This document shows, piece by piece, positions 12,595 through 22,551 of a stretch of 64,000 bases of DNA (the stretch's first letter is position 1; the number at the start of each line of letters is the position of its first letter). A model generated the notes under the pieces. It was not told where the DNA came from. It searched no databases and was given only the letters and a program-made list of their open reading frames with translations. Both the position numbers and the translations under genes were made by a program. This DNA comes from Prorocentrum cordatum (taxonomy: Eukaryota > Sar > Dinophyceae > Prorocentrales > Prorocentraceae): contig CAUYUJ010017849.1 in assembly GCA_963575745.1 (NCBI GenBank), positions 350,923 to 414,922 on the forward strand. Direction: 5' to 3'.

Positions 12595-13065
12595 TCATGT
12601 CCCTCACCCCTCACACCCTCATCATTATCCTTGTCGTCGTCCTCCCTTCTCCTCCCCTTCATTATCCTTCTCCGTTTCCGTGTCGCTATCATTTTCCTCG
12701 CCCTCATCATCATCGACATCATCATCTTCAGTACCATCAACATCGTTACCCTCATCACAGTCATCATCGTCACATCCTCATCGTCAACATCGCCATCATT
12801 GTCCTCCACATCACCATCGCCATCATCATCAGTAACAAAACCATCATCATGCCCTCATCCCCCTGCTCATCCGAATCAGCATCAGCATCATCGGCAGCAT
12901 CGTCATCATCGTCATCATCAGCATCGTCATCAGCATTGTCACCACCATCATCATCATCAACAACATCATCATCATCATCACCATCGTCATCCTCATCATC
13001 ATCGTTACCATCATCCTCGTCATCCTCATCCTCGTCATAGTCCTCATCATCACCCTCGGGCGTTT
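12595..13065 (+). repeat. (CAT)n-rich simple repeat
   Basis: Imperfect CAT/CAC/CGT triplets over nearly 500 bp, purest at 12945-13045. The long open frames over it are triplet artefacts. Confidence 0.9.
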
Positions 13066-13099
13066 CGCCGACTACGTGAACGTCGAGGGCGCGTGCCTT

Positions 13100-13890
13100 C
13101 AAGGCCACCGCCCGCCGCCGCCGGGCTGGGAAAGGGGATTGGGGGGAAAAGAGAAGGGCAAGGGCGAGGGGGAGGAGGGGGGGAAAAGATGAGCTGGAGA
13201 AGTGGGAGAGGGAGGGGGAAGGAAAAGGGAGAAGAACCTAGAGGAGGAGCAGGGGCAGGAGCCAGAGCACAGAGCAGGAGGTTAGAGAAGGGAGAAGGAC
13301 GGGCGAAGAGGAGTAGGAGGGGGAGGGAGGGGAGGAGGAGGAGGAGGATGGAGGAGGAGGAGGAGGAGGAGGGAGAGGAGGCCAAAGCAGACGATGCGCA
13401 CGTCGCCATGTCCCGCAGGTCGCGGCGACGGCCTGGTGCCGTCGCCGCGTCGATGATTGGCCAAGCACGGGCACGGGCACGGGCGCGGGCGACGGCCTGG
13501 CGCCGTCGCCGCGACGGGCGAGAGCACGGGCGTCGGCCCGGGCTGGACGGGCGTCGGGCTGGGCCGGACCGGGCCGGGCCGAGAGCACGGGCGTCGATAA
13601 CGATTGGGCCGGGCGGGCGTCGATAACGATTGGGCCGGGCGGCCGATTGGGCCCTCGAGAGGCCCCAGGCAGGGGCCCAGGGCCCCCTCGAGAGGCCAGT
13701 TGCTGGACATCCTCATCCTCCTCGTCTTCCTCCGCCTCCTCCTACTCCTCATCCTACTCCTTTTCCTCCTCCTCCTCCCTCCTCTTGTTCCTCTGCCTTC
13801 TCCTCGTCCTCGTTCTCCTCCTCCTCCTCCTCCTCCTCCTCCTTCTCCTCCTCCTTCTCCTCCTCCTCATATGCCTCCTCCTCCTCGGCA
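13100..13890. repeat. Purine tract, GGGC-rich minisatellite and (TCC)n
   Basis: A GGA/GAAGG-rich tract (13130-13390) is followed by GC-rich words such as GGGCGTCG and GGCACGGGCAC (13450-13640), then a TCC tract (13710-13880). The TCC tract ends only about 25 bp from the stop codon of the next gene, so it probably falls in that gene's 3' untranslated region. Confidence 0.8.
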
Positions 13891-13905
13891 TTGGCAGAGG
13901 CTCAA

Positions 13906-15399
13906 TCAGGCCTCCGCCGAGTCGGCGGGGCTGTCCTCCACCGCCGCCTGGATATTATCCTGGCCGTCGTCGGCGCTGAACTTGGCCCTCTTCTTCGCCC
14001 CGTCGTCGCCTCCCGCGAGCTTGTTCAACTTTGCTGCCAACCGTTTTTTCTCTGACGAGGCTTTGGCCTTGGCCTTCGACTTCTTTGCTGGAGCTCCCCC
14101 CTTCTTGGCGCTGGCCTTGGCCTTCGACTTCTTTGCTGGAGTCTCGATGGCACCATCGTCGGCAGCTTCTTCATCTGGGTCGTCCTCTGCCTCCTCCTCA
14201 TCATCTTCCTGCTCTTGTTCGTCATCCTCGGCGCACTCATTGCCATCATGGCCCTCGTCATCGTGCGGCTCGCCCTTCTCCGCGAAGAGGGCCGCCGACG
14301 CAGGCTGGTAGATCGGCGATCCTTCCTGTTGAATGATCTCCCACGTCTTTGTCTCCAGGAACTCGATGACAGCCGTCTTGTGCGCCTCTGTGAGGCAGAA
14401 CCCTATGTACGGCAACTTGTGAACGACGCAATACAGCGCCCTGCCCCCGGTGCCAACCGTCAAGTCGACGTGGCCGACAGCTGGCCACGAGTGAGATACT
14501 TCGGAATCCAGAACCAGGGGATGGCAGTGGTAGAACGGAGGCTCCTTCCCGTCGCCGTAGTCAGGTTTGTCGGTCTTATCCTTCGTCGCGCCCCCAACTG
14601 CGATATTCGCAGCCTTGCCGATGATCTCCTTCACCTGCTCCGTCGGCACACGTAACATGTCATCTGAGTTGTTCCACTTGGCGGCCTGGATGTATCCAAT
14701 GATCTCCCCCTGGTTTGTTCCCTCGAAATACTTGTGGTCTTTGCCAATCACGCGCGAGGCTGAGGCAGCAATCAAGGATAAGTGCTCGACCTGGGCCACT
14801 GGCCCCACGCTCCCACGGTTACGGGACAATCGAAGTCTCAACGATTTCTCACTGTACATACATTTTACCACTCTCGAAGACTTCGTCATGGCAGCCCCCT
14901 CGACGTTCGTGAAGGGCTTCCCGGTGAGCTGCACATCGTTGCCGTGCTTCATGCCGTCGTAAATCACGTACAGGTCGCCGTCCTTGAGCGCCTCTGCGGT
15001 GCCGCCGCGTGCCCGGATAGCGGCCCCGATCATCTTCACAGCGTGGCCGCCCGCGTTCCTCAATGGCGGAACCCTGATGTGTGGTTGTGAGTTCGCACGG
15101 CCAGCTACTTTTGGATCATAAGTGATATGCACGAAAGAGTTGCCAATCTTGTTGCCCCGATCATCGTGATCGATGTCCCCGGTGACCGTTGCCACGTTGC
15201 TCTCTGCGATGAGGGCGCTGACTTGCTGGTCGGTGTTGGGCTCCACCTCCAGCCTGATAGTGCTCACCAGGCGCTTGGCGTAGTTCTGGAACCTCACCAG
15301 CTTGCTCTGCTTGTCCTCCGACATCGGCTTGGCCGGGGCCATGTGGGCAAACTTCACAAGGTCAAGATTGGCGTCATCGTCGGCTGGCGGCCTCAGAAT
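13906..15399 (-). CDS. Unrecognised nuclear-type protein with acidic and Lys/Ala-rich tail (terminal exon, 497 codons)
   Basis: This is the longest uninterrupted frame in the window with real coding character. An in-frame TAG lies just beyond the 5' edge, inside a CTCTAG that serves as a splice acceptor, so I start the exon at 15399 (Ile-Leu-Arg). The first internal Met is about 20 residues in, so at least one upstream exon is missing. Residues 1-370 are of mixed composition and look globular; I do not recognise the fold. The rest is strongly acidic (runs of Asp/Glu) and then carries two copies of an AKKSKAKA-type block and a KKRAKF-like basic motif, typical of nuclear or nucleolar localisation. 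The stop TGA is at 13906-13908. A 1.45-kb repeat begins only 12 bp upstream of the acceptor. Function unknown; chromatin association is a guess. Confidence 0.7.
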   Translation of the reverse strand: MLRPPADDDANLDLVKFAHMAPAKPMSEDKQSKLVRFQNYAKRLVSTIRLEVEPNTDQQVSALIAESNVATVTGDIDHDDRGNKIGNSFVHITYDPKVAGRANSQPHIRVPPLRNAGGHAVKMIGAAIRARGGTAEALKDGDLYVIYDGMKHGNDVQLTGKPFTNVEGAAMTKSSRVVKCMYSEKSLRLRLSRNRGSVGPVAQVEHLSLIAASASRVIGKDHKYFEGTNQGEIIGYIQAAKWNNSDDMLRVPTEQVKEIIGKAANIAVGGATKDKTDKPDYGDGKEPPFYHCHPLVLDSEVSHSWPAVGHVDLTVGTGGRALYCVVHKLPYIGFCLTEAHKTAVIEFLETKTWEIIQQEGSPIYQPASAALFAEKGEPHDDEGHDGNECAEDDEQEQEDDEEEAEDDPDEEAADDGAIETPAKKSKAKASAKKGGAPAKKSKAKAKASSEKKRLAAKLNKLAGGDDGAKKRAKFSADDGQDNIQAAVEDSPADSAEA

Positions 15400-15411
15400 C
15401 TAGAGTGAACC

Positions 15412-16858
15412 AAACATGATCGACCCACAAACCCGGAAAGGAATATAGAAACGCAAGGCGTGGCAACGTTTCAAAGACAATTGATTGGACGATGGGCGCA
15501 TGCGATGCTGAATGTGTCGGTCTTGATGTACTGTGCCGAGGGCTGTGCGATGCTACGCCGTGCTGAACTGCGATGTGCCGTGCCGCGTTGTGGATCGAGT
15601 CATCCTTGGTATCCGAGCCCTGACCGGACTGATCATCTGATCTGGACCTTAAGCTCGAGCTGCCTGAGCAGATGGTAGCTGCCCCAGAACTCTTCGACAG
15701 AAGGGGCATGCCAGGAGGACGCGCCGCGGAACGCCCCGGGGAACGCGCCAGGCGACGTGCCAGGCACGTGCCATGGGGCCGCACCGCGGGACGTGCCCAG
15801 GGGGCGCGCTACGGAACGTGCCAGTGGACGTGCCGCGGGACGCGCCAGGAGACGCGCCGCGCGACGCGCCAGGCAGATTCGCCACGGAACGCGCCAGAGA
15901 ACGTGCCAAAATGCAATGTTGAGAGCATCGATCTTAGATGATGTACCGTGCCGACGTTGTGCTTTGATGGGCCGTGATCCATGCCACGACTGTGCTCTAT
16001 ATAGCGTTGTGGATCGAATCCTTTGTGCATCGAGCCTTGACCGAACTGATTTGGATTTTGAGCTCAAGCTGCCTCAGCACGTGGTAGCTGCCCCAGAAAT
16101 AATCGACAGGGGGGCATGCCAGGAGGGCGCGCCGCGGAACGTGCCAAGGAACGCGCCGGGCGACGTGCCAGGGGACGCGCCATCAATGGGCACGCGCCGC
16201 GGGACGTGCCAAGGGGACGCGCTACGGAACATGGGCGTGCCGCGGGACGCGCCAGGGGGGCTCGCCACGGGACGTTCCGCAGAACGTGCCAGGCAACATG
16301 CCAGGTTGCAATGGTAAGGGTATCGATATTGATGTGCCGTGCCAAGGGCTGTGCTGTGCCTGGGCGACCTGGACACGTGAAAAAACACGCGTTTCGCTCA
16401 AGACGTTTTCAGCGCATCATCATGCTAGACATCCGCATCGGCAAATGGACACGTACAAACAAGCGTCTCGATCGAGACGTCCTCGACACATCCGCATGCT
16501 AGACATCCGCCTGGGCGACCCGGACACGTGAAAACAAGCGTCTGGTTTGAGACATCCCCAACAAATCCCCATGCTAGACATCAGCCTGGGCAACCTGGAG
16601 GCGTGAAACCAAGCGTCTCGCTCGAGAGATCCTCAAGACCTGGGCACGTAAAAACGAGCATGTCACTTGAGAGATCCTCTGAATTCAGGCCCCCAGGAGA
16701 GGACAATATATAACACAACACAAATCCTCAACAACTTCTGCGACCACCAGCGTTTCGCTCGAGACATCCTCAAACTTGAATTCGCCTGCCCACCTCGACC
16801 TGGATATTCATCGCAGAAGTTAGCCGGCCCACCTCAAGTCAAACCCAGGGGTAAACCA
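15412..16858 (+). mobile_element. Dispersed repeat D, copy 1 (1.45 kb)
   Basis: Aligns along its length with 35046-36547 on the same strand. Both begin AACATGATCGACCCAC and end near a phrase AAGTCAAACCCAG-GGT. Internally there are two units of about 420 bp, each with a GATCTGGATCTTA-like phrase, AGCAGATGG, GGGGCATGCCAGGAGG and then a run of 12-18 bp words of the ACGCGCCAGGGGACGTGCC type. Several units of about 75 bp follow, with CACGTGAAAACAAGCGTC and TCGCTCGAGA. There is no transposase frame and no obvious terminal inverted repeat. Relative to the minus-strand gene it lies in the intron, 12 bp from the 3' splice site. Confidence 0.75.
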
Positions 16859-16859
16859 T

Positions 16860-17490
16860 CTAAAAGAGAACTTTAGGACGGTGCCTTTTCCGGGAAAAAC
16901 TCATCCCCCCGCCTTCCTCCGGCCATCCCCCCTTGCGCCCACCTGCTCTTTATCCAGGGCCCCAGGGCCGCTCGACAGACAATGTGCAATTCAAACGGTT
17001 TTTCAGGGTGACCTTAAGTAAAAACAATTGCGACACCGGCGTGGTCCGAGAAGCTCCCCCGCTACGATTCGGGTTCGCATCTCACGAAATTTGCGTTCGC
17101 CGCCCACGTCAGAACCCGACCGGACAGAGACCAGACGCCACCCCCCCTTCGGGCTCGCGAGACGACCACCTTGCGATCCATGTTTCACTCTCTGTCTCTT
17201 TTCATTGTCATGCATGTCATTTTGGTCGCCGTCACCCCTCCACCTCCTCGACGTCGTCTTCCTCATCGCCCTTATTATGTCTTTCCGTCTCCTCCCACAC
17301 TGGCGCCCCAACGCCGACTCCTACTGCCCGCGGGCATCCAAGATAGCCCAGGGGATCTCAAGAGGGCCCTGGATAATTTCCCATGAGAGGGGGAGGGATA
17401 GGGATCGAGAGAAACCAGCCGGCCTCCAGGAGGACTCCGAAACAAAATCCAGAGGGCCCATCGAAAGGGCACATTGGGGGGGACTGACTG
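16860..17490. other. Intergenic or intronic; no gene seen
   Basis: Mixed composition with no supported frame. It contains the 3' side of the minus-strand gene ending at 17496 and, farther left, the edge of repeat D. Confidence 0.4.
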
Positions 17491-17495
17491 TGACG

Positions 17496-18110
17496 TCACC
17501 TCCTCTCCCGAAGCTGAGCGTGGCGCTCGCTGTCCAGGCTCGACACATCGACGGCGGGCGCGCTCGTCTTCTCAACTGGAGGCTCTGGGGGCTCGCCGGA
17601 CATCGCTTTCTCCTGTTCGTACTTCTCAACCACAATGTCCAGCATATCTGAAATCCCTGCAATGGAAATCGCATCGGCTGGTGTTTTTTGTTTTTCACGT
17701 GGCCCATTAGGATGTCGTCGTCCTTCTCATTGCTGTAGATCAACATCTCAACAACGCTGAAATACTCCTCCGCGGAGTCTGGCCACCCGCACCTCCAGGT
17801 CTGCGGGGGCGTCGTGGCATCACGCGGGTACCCCATCTTCTCCCGGTAAGTCGTGAAAGAGCCCAAAACGTTATGAACGGCATCACGGATCGCAGGTTTC
17901 CATGGTGTGTGAGAATTGGCCCAATCTTCCAAAGTTTTGAGGAGCTCCTTTTTGAAAAGACAGAGGTGGACCAGGCCCTTGCCGTTGAAGCCAGGCACGG
18001 TACCCTTGCACTCCCTCAGAGAAATCCCCTTGGTCAAGATACCGCACTTGTGCATGTCCCAGACCCGGCGACCCTTTGGAGGGCAGGCGTGCGTCAACAT
18101 TATGCCCCTA
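17496..18110 (-). CDS. Unrecognised protein, C-terminal coding part with a one-base frame break
   Basis: Coding character is clear on the minus strand from about 18110, after a CATCCTTAG acceptor, down to 17690: a Cys/Lys-rich start, then Trp-rich and acidic stretches. At 17683-17697 an A-rich run (A5-C-A6 on the minus strand) breaks the frame. One base shift further on, the reading continues smoothly through Ala-Asp-Ala-Ile-Ser to a charged Pro/Glu-rich tail and TGA at 17496-17498. Either a homopolymer base is missing from the assembly, or there is a very short intron using GTGAAA and TTGCAG or TTTCAG. I recognise no domain. Upstream exons are not identified. Confidence 0.55.
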
Positions 18111-18399
18111 AGGATGCAAGCGCACTTGAACGCCCCAAAAAAAAAACGCACACGATCGGCGACCCTAAGACGAAAGTTTGGTCCGGGCCCAAAGGCCTGC
18201 CCAAAGACCCCAAGGTTTCTTCTGAGACCCAAAGGCTATGTTCCAATACCTCATGGCAATTCTTAAGGGGCATGGATGTGATCCGAGGTGTTATTTCCCA
18301 GAGCTCCGGACTATCAAAAGTGTTATTGAAATCGTTCCCCAATCAGCCCTTGCCCACGTCGGGGCCCTAGCAGGTTCGCGTGGTTAGGGGTGCGGGTGG

Positions 18400-18720
18400 C
18401 CGATTTTGGTGGCCAGCCCGGTGTTTGGACGGTGCCCGGGGGTGCCCGGGTGCCCTGGGGTACCCGGAGGTGCCCGGTAACCCTATAGTTTGATAGCCCT
18501 ATAGCCTTATAGCCATATAGCCCGAATAGCCCTATGCACCATATAACCCTATAGCCTGATAGCCCTATAGCCTTATAATAATATAGCCATAATATAGCCA
18601 TATAGCCCGATAGTTTTATAGCCGTGTAGCCCTCTAGCCCTATAGCCCCATAGTTCTGTAGCCATACAATAGCCCTATAACTCTATAGCTCCGTAGCCAT
18701 ATAGTCTTAAAGCATATCTG
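18400..18720. repeat. TATAGCC minisatellite and GGTGCCCGG repeat
   Basis: A short GGTGCCCGG array (18425-18478) is followed by about 230 bp of irregular CCCTATAGCC and TATAGCC words. No coding frame. Confidence 0.9.
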
Positions 18721-18939
18721 ATGGGTTCCTTTCCCCCAGTATCATTCGGCTATTTCAAGCCAGGGGTCGGTCTAAGAGAAAGGATCACAGTTGGGATCGT
18801 TCGACTATGTATTGCAATGGTATCAGGCCAGCGCCTCCGATCCGGAAACGCTTCCAACGCGACCTGTCCGGTGGAAAGGGATGTCGCATGGGGGCGAGGC
18901 AGTAGGTTGAAGCGTTGGAGAAGGAAATGCATGGGTCAC

Positions 18940-19552
18940 AGACGAGGGTGGAGGTAGGGAGAAGGAAGGTCGAGGACGAGGGGCGCGACGATTGTGGGAA
19001 CGGCATAGGCGGCCCGGCGCAGGATGAAGGGCCAGCAAGGATGGGAAAGGCAAGGAGAAGGGAAGCGGAGGAGGAGAAGGAGAAGGAGGACGATGAGGAG
19101 GAGGAGGTGGAGGAGGAGAAGGAGGAGGAGGAGGAGCATGCGCAGGGAAACGGAGCGATGGGCGTGGGGGGGGCGCACGATGAGTGAACGGGGCGGGGAG
19201 GAAGGGGGATCGAGAAGGAAAAGAGAGGGGGAGGGGGGGGGGGGGCAGGAAATTGGGGGGGAAGGCGCGGGGGGTGCAGGAAGGAGAAGAGAGCTCGGGG
19301 AACGGTGACAACGGCTAGATGTCGGAGGACGAGGACGAGGGAGGAGGAGGAGAAGGAGTAGGAGGAGAAGGCGAAGGAGGAGGGGGGGGGAGGAGGGGGG
19401 GGGGGCATGAAAGGGGTAGGAGGCGGGAAAGATGCAGAGCGGAGATGGAGGGGGAGGACGAGGAGGAAGAGGAGGGGGAAGAAGAGGAGGGAGGCGGAGA
19501 AGGAGGAGGAGAGAGGGGGATGGGGGAAGAGGAGGAAGGTGAGGATGATGAC

Positions 19553-19589
<37 letters not shown>

Positions 19590-19700
19590 GTGATGATGAT
19601 GGGGAGGAGGAGAAGGAGAAGGAGGAGGACGAGGGGAGGAGGAAGAGGAGGAGAAAGAAGAGGAGAAGGAGGAGGAGAGGGAGGAAGAGAAGTGGGTGGG
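18940..19700 (+). repeat. Long purine (GGA/GAA) tract with (GAT)n core
   Basis: About 750 bp of nearly pure purine on the plus strand, interrupted by (GAT)n at 19545-19590 and by several G runs. Such mirror-like purine tracts can form triplex DNA, but that is only an inference. Frames here are simple-repeat artefacts. Confidence 0.9.
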
Positions 19701-20072
19701 GGGGGGAGGGTGGAATGTCGATTTCGGGCAGAAGGGGCGGCGAAGCCGTTCAGATGTTCAAGAATGTCCATTTGATATTGTCACGGGAACATGCTTTGGA
19801 TATGATCGCCTGCACTTTCGAGTGGCCGTCGATGGGGTTACCCTTGCTGGGGCGCAACGCTAGCAGGGCCCTCGGGCCGCCCATGTTTCGGACGCCGGGG
19901 TACGATTACAAACAAAAAACAAAACCTGCGATGTTTGTTCCCCCGAGGGCCGCTTTTGGATGACGATGTGAGATCATCAGTCGGGCAAGTTTGACCTTCG
20001 ATCGAAGTCCAGACGGTCACCCTGGGGCCGCGTCGAATGCCCAAAATCTAACAGTCCCTGGGCCGGGGCATA

Positions 20073-20183
20073 TCAATCCTTCGGGTCGTTGTCCATGTCC
20101 TGGAAGCCCTTCGCCACCTCTGGGATCGACAGAACGCGATCCGCGAACGTGACCACTGTGTCGACGAAGTCCTTGCTCACTGC
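20073..20183 (-). CDS. Small terminal exon (36 residues), unrecognised
   Basis: A strong acceptor (GCCCCCAG, AG at 20185-20184) opens a frame beginning Ala-Val-Ser-Lys-Asp-Phe-Val-Asp. It reads as a regular amphipathic segment with FADRVL and GFQDMD, then stops at TGA 20073-20075. Codon use is strongly G/C in third positions, like the genes at 13.9 and 22.6 kb. The upstream exon is not certain. If the last codons of the gene at 22552-23415 were spliced away it could be a partner, but that gene has a good stop of its own. Confidence 0.45.
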   Translation of the reverse strand, partial: AVSKDFVDTVVTFADRVLSIPEVAKGFQDMDNDPKD

Positions 20184-20694
20184 CTGGGGGCAGGGCAACG
20201 ACCAATCAAGTCATCGAGTTTGGTGGGCGTTAAATTTTGAAACTGAGCCACATGTATGTTGCACATGCGCGGCGTCGTTGCGTGCAACATGGTGTGTTTG
20301 GGTCGTCGCATAGAGATGCGCATGATTGTGCGCGTATGCAAATGTGGGATTCAGTGTCGTTGGGAACGCGCGTGCTTGGCCATGGGAATGCGCGCGCGTA
20401 TGCGTGCAAGACGGCGTTCACAAAACCGCCACCCCCACCATGCATGCGCGCGCCGCCCATCTCAGACGTTGTTGTCACAGCCGCCGACCCCCTACCATCT
20501 GCGCCTTGCCTGCCCAAACAACCCCCAGGAGGGCCCAACAGGCCCCCGAGAAATCCACTGACCCTCCTGAAACCGAATGGGAGCCTTAAGACCAGTCAAA
20601 TGATACCCCCAAGTTGTGCCTCATCAGATCCCAACGTACAATCGAAAGCTCAGCGGTCCACGACGCAGGCTGTGGCGAGATTGACCGAAGGCCC

Positions 20695-20800
20695 TGAATA
20701 TATATGTATATATATACATATACATATATATACATATGTATATAAATCTCTCTCTCTATATATACATATATATATATGTATATATATATATGATGCACAC
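20695..20800. repeat. TATA/TACATA microsatellite
   Basis: Alternating TATATA, TACATA and GTATAT, directly left of block A. A similar TATATA-TGATATGCACTCATAG phrase lies on the right side of block B instead. Confidence 0.9.
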
Positions 20801-20806
20801 CCATAG

Positions 20807-22306
20807 ATCGGAGGTGAGGGGGTAAGATCGATGTGGAACCGAGAGCCCCCCTACAGGGAAATCAGTTTCGGTTTCGTATTCGCGCGCGCCGTGCACGCGG
20901 GCGAGGCGAAAGTTGCGTGGGCGGGCGAGAAATAAGTCTCTTGTAGTTGAGGCGCGGCCATATCAAAAGTCTCCCTTCTGGCAACCGGTGCCCCGCGGAC
21001 TCCCGCTCGAGGGCCGGTGGCGCGCGGTGCCCCGACGGTGCCCCGCCGGTGCCCCGTCGGATGATGAGGGCGATGATGATGATGGTGATGGTGGTGGTGA
21101 TGATGATGGTGTCTCGATGACGATGATGATGATGTTGACGATGTTGACGGTGATGGATATGATGATGGTGCCCCGATGATGATGACGATGTTGATGGCGA
21201 TGATGTTGCTGATGATGATGGTGCCCTGATGATGATGGTGATGCTGTTGTTGACCTTGATTATGTTGATGGTGATCGGATGAATTGATGACGATGGTGGT
21301 GAAGATGATGATGACGATGGCGGTGTCCTGATGATGATGATAATGATAAGGCTGATGATGATGCTGTTGATGATGATGGAGATGATGGTATCACGAGGAT
21401 GCGGATGATAATGATGACGGTAGTGACAATGATGGTGTCCCGGTGATGATGATGTAAATGATGAGAATGGTGAAGAGGTGATGATGAGTTTGATGATGGT
21501 GCCACCATGATTGTGATGAAGATGCCAACGTGGATGATGATGATGATGGCGTCCCGATGAGGTTGACGATGATGGTGATGATGAGGATGGTGGCGATGAT
21601 CTGATGATGGTGTTCCGATGATGATTATGTTGATGCTGCTGATGCTGATAATGATGATGAGGATGATGCTGATGGTGTCCCAGTGATGATGATGATGTTA
21701 ATGATGTTGCTCGTGATCACGATATTGAGCTGATGATGGTAGTGTTCCGATGATGCTGATGGTGCCCCGATGATGAAGTTGATGATGATGGTGGTGGTGA
21801 CGATGATGGTGTCCCGATGATGACGATGCTGATTTTGGTGATGATGATGGCTGATGAGGGTGATGATATGTGGTTGATGAGGGTGATTGATGATAAGTAT
21901 TGATGCTGATTTTGGTGATGGTAATGATGTCGATGATGATGGTGATGAGGTGATGAGGGTGTCCCGATAATGATGATGATGAAGATGTTGACGACGATGA
22001 TGTTGATGATGATGATCACAGTGATTTCGAGGTCGATAGTGGGATCGAAGCTTAGACCGAATGTGAGATCGATTGTGAGATCGATAGTGTAATCGATAGT
22101 GAGATCGATTGTGATATCGATAGTCGGATCGATTGTGAGATCGAATGAAATAGATCTAGTGAGATCGATTGCGAGATCGATCGAGTGAGATCGATCGAGC
22201 GAGACCGATAGTGAGATCGATAGAGAGATCGGTAGTGAGACCGATCGAGTGAGATGCTGGTTCATCCCCCCCGAACCTCCTTATCGCCCGAAGGGTGGTC
22301 GTATAG
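20807..22306 (+). mobile_element. Composite block A (1.5 kb)
   Basis: The left end (20807-20975) begins with ATCGGAGGTGAGGGGG and contains CAGTTTCGGTTTCG and GAAATAAGTCTC. The right end (about 22263-22306) is CCCCGAACCTCCTTATCGCC followed by GGTGGTCGTATAG. Both ends match block B (39922-41358) in the same orientation. The interior reads, in order, GGTGCCCC words, a long (GATGAT)n array with GGTGTCCCGATG inserted at intervals, and a GAGATCGATAGT 12-mer array. Block B holds these three parts in the opposite order and strand. No coding frame is seen. Confidence 0.8.
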
Positions 22307-22551
22307 CAACACGCAAGGATCTGGTGGTCACGAGGCGGAAGGGGGGCCGGCGATTGCGCCCGACGCAGGTTGAACGGGCCTTCGAAGTCGAGTTGCCGAT
22401 GCGAGACATCGAGGCGCCTCGCATCCACCAGAGGAGTGGGGTCAGGGGTGGGGACGGCGAAGCCAGGGTGAGGTTTGGAGGGGCAAGAAGGAGTGGGTTT
22501 CGAGAGGCTGGCAGGGGAGGACGAGAACGATGGATCGGTGAGGGTGCGATT

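Noticed and set aside
12460-13626. 388-codon plus-strand open frame
   Set aside because: Built from CAT and GGA triplets, with His, Arg and Glu runs only.
18785-19771. 328-codon minus-strand frame with long Ile and Ser/Pro runs resembling membrane segments
   Set aside because: The hydrophobic run is a translated (ATC)n microsatellite; no other coding evidence.
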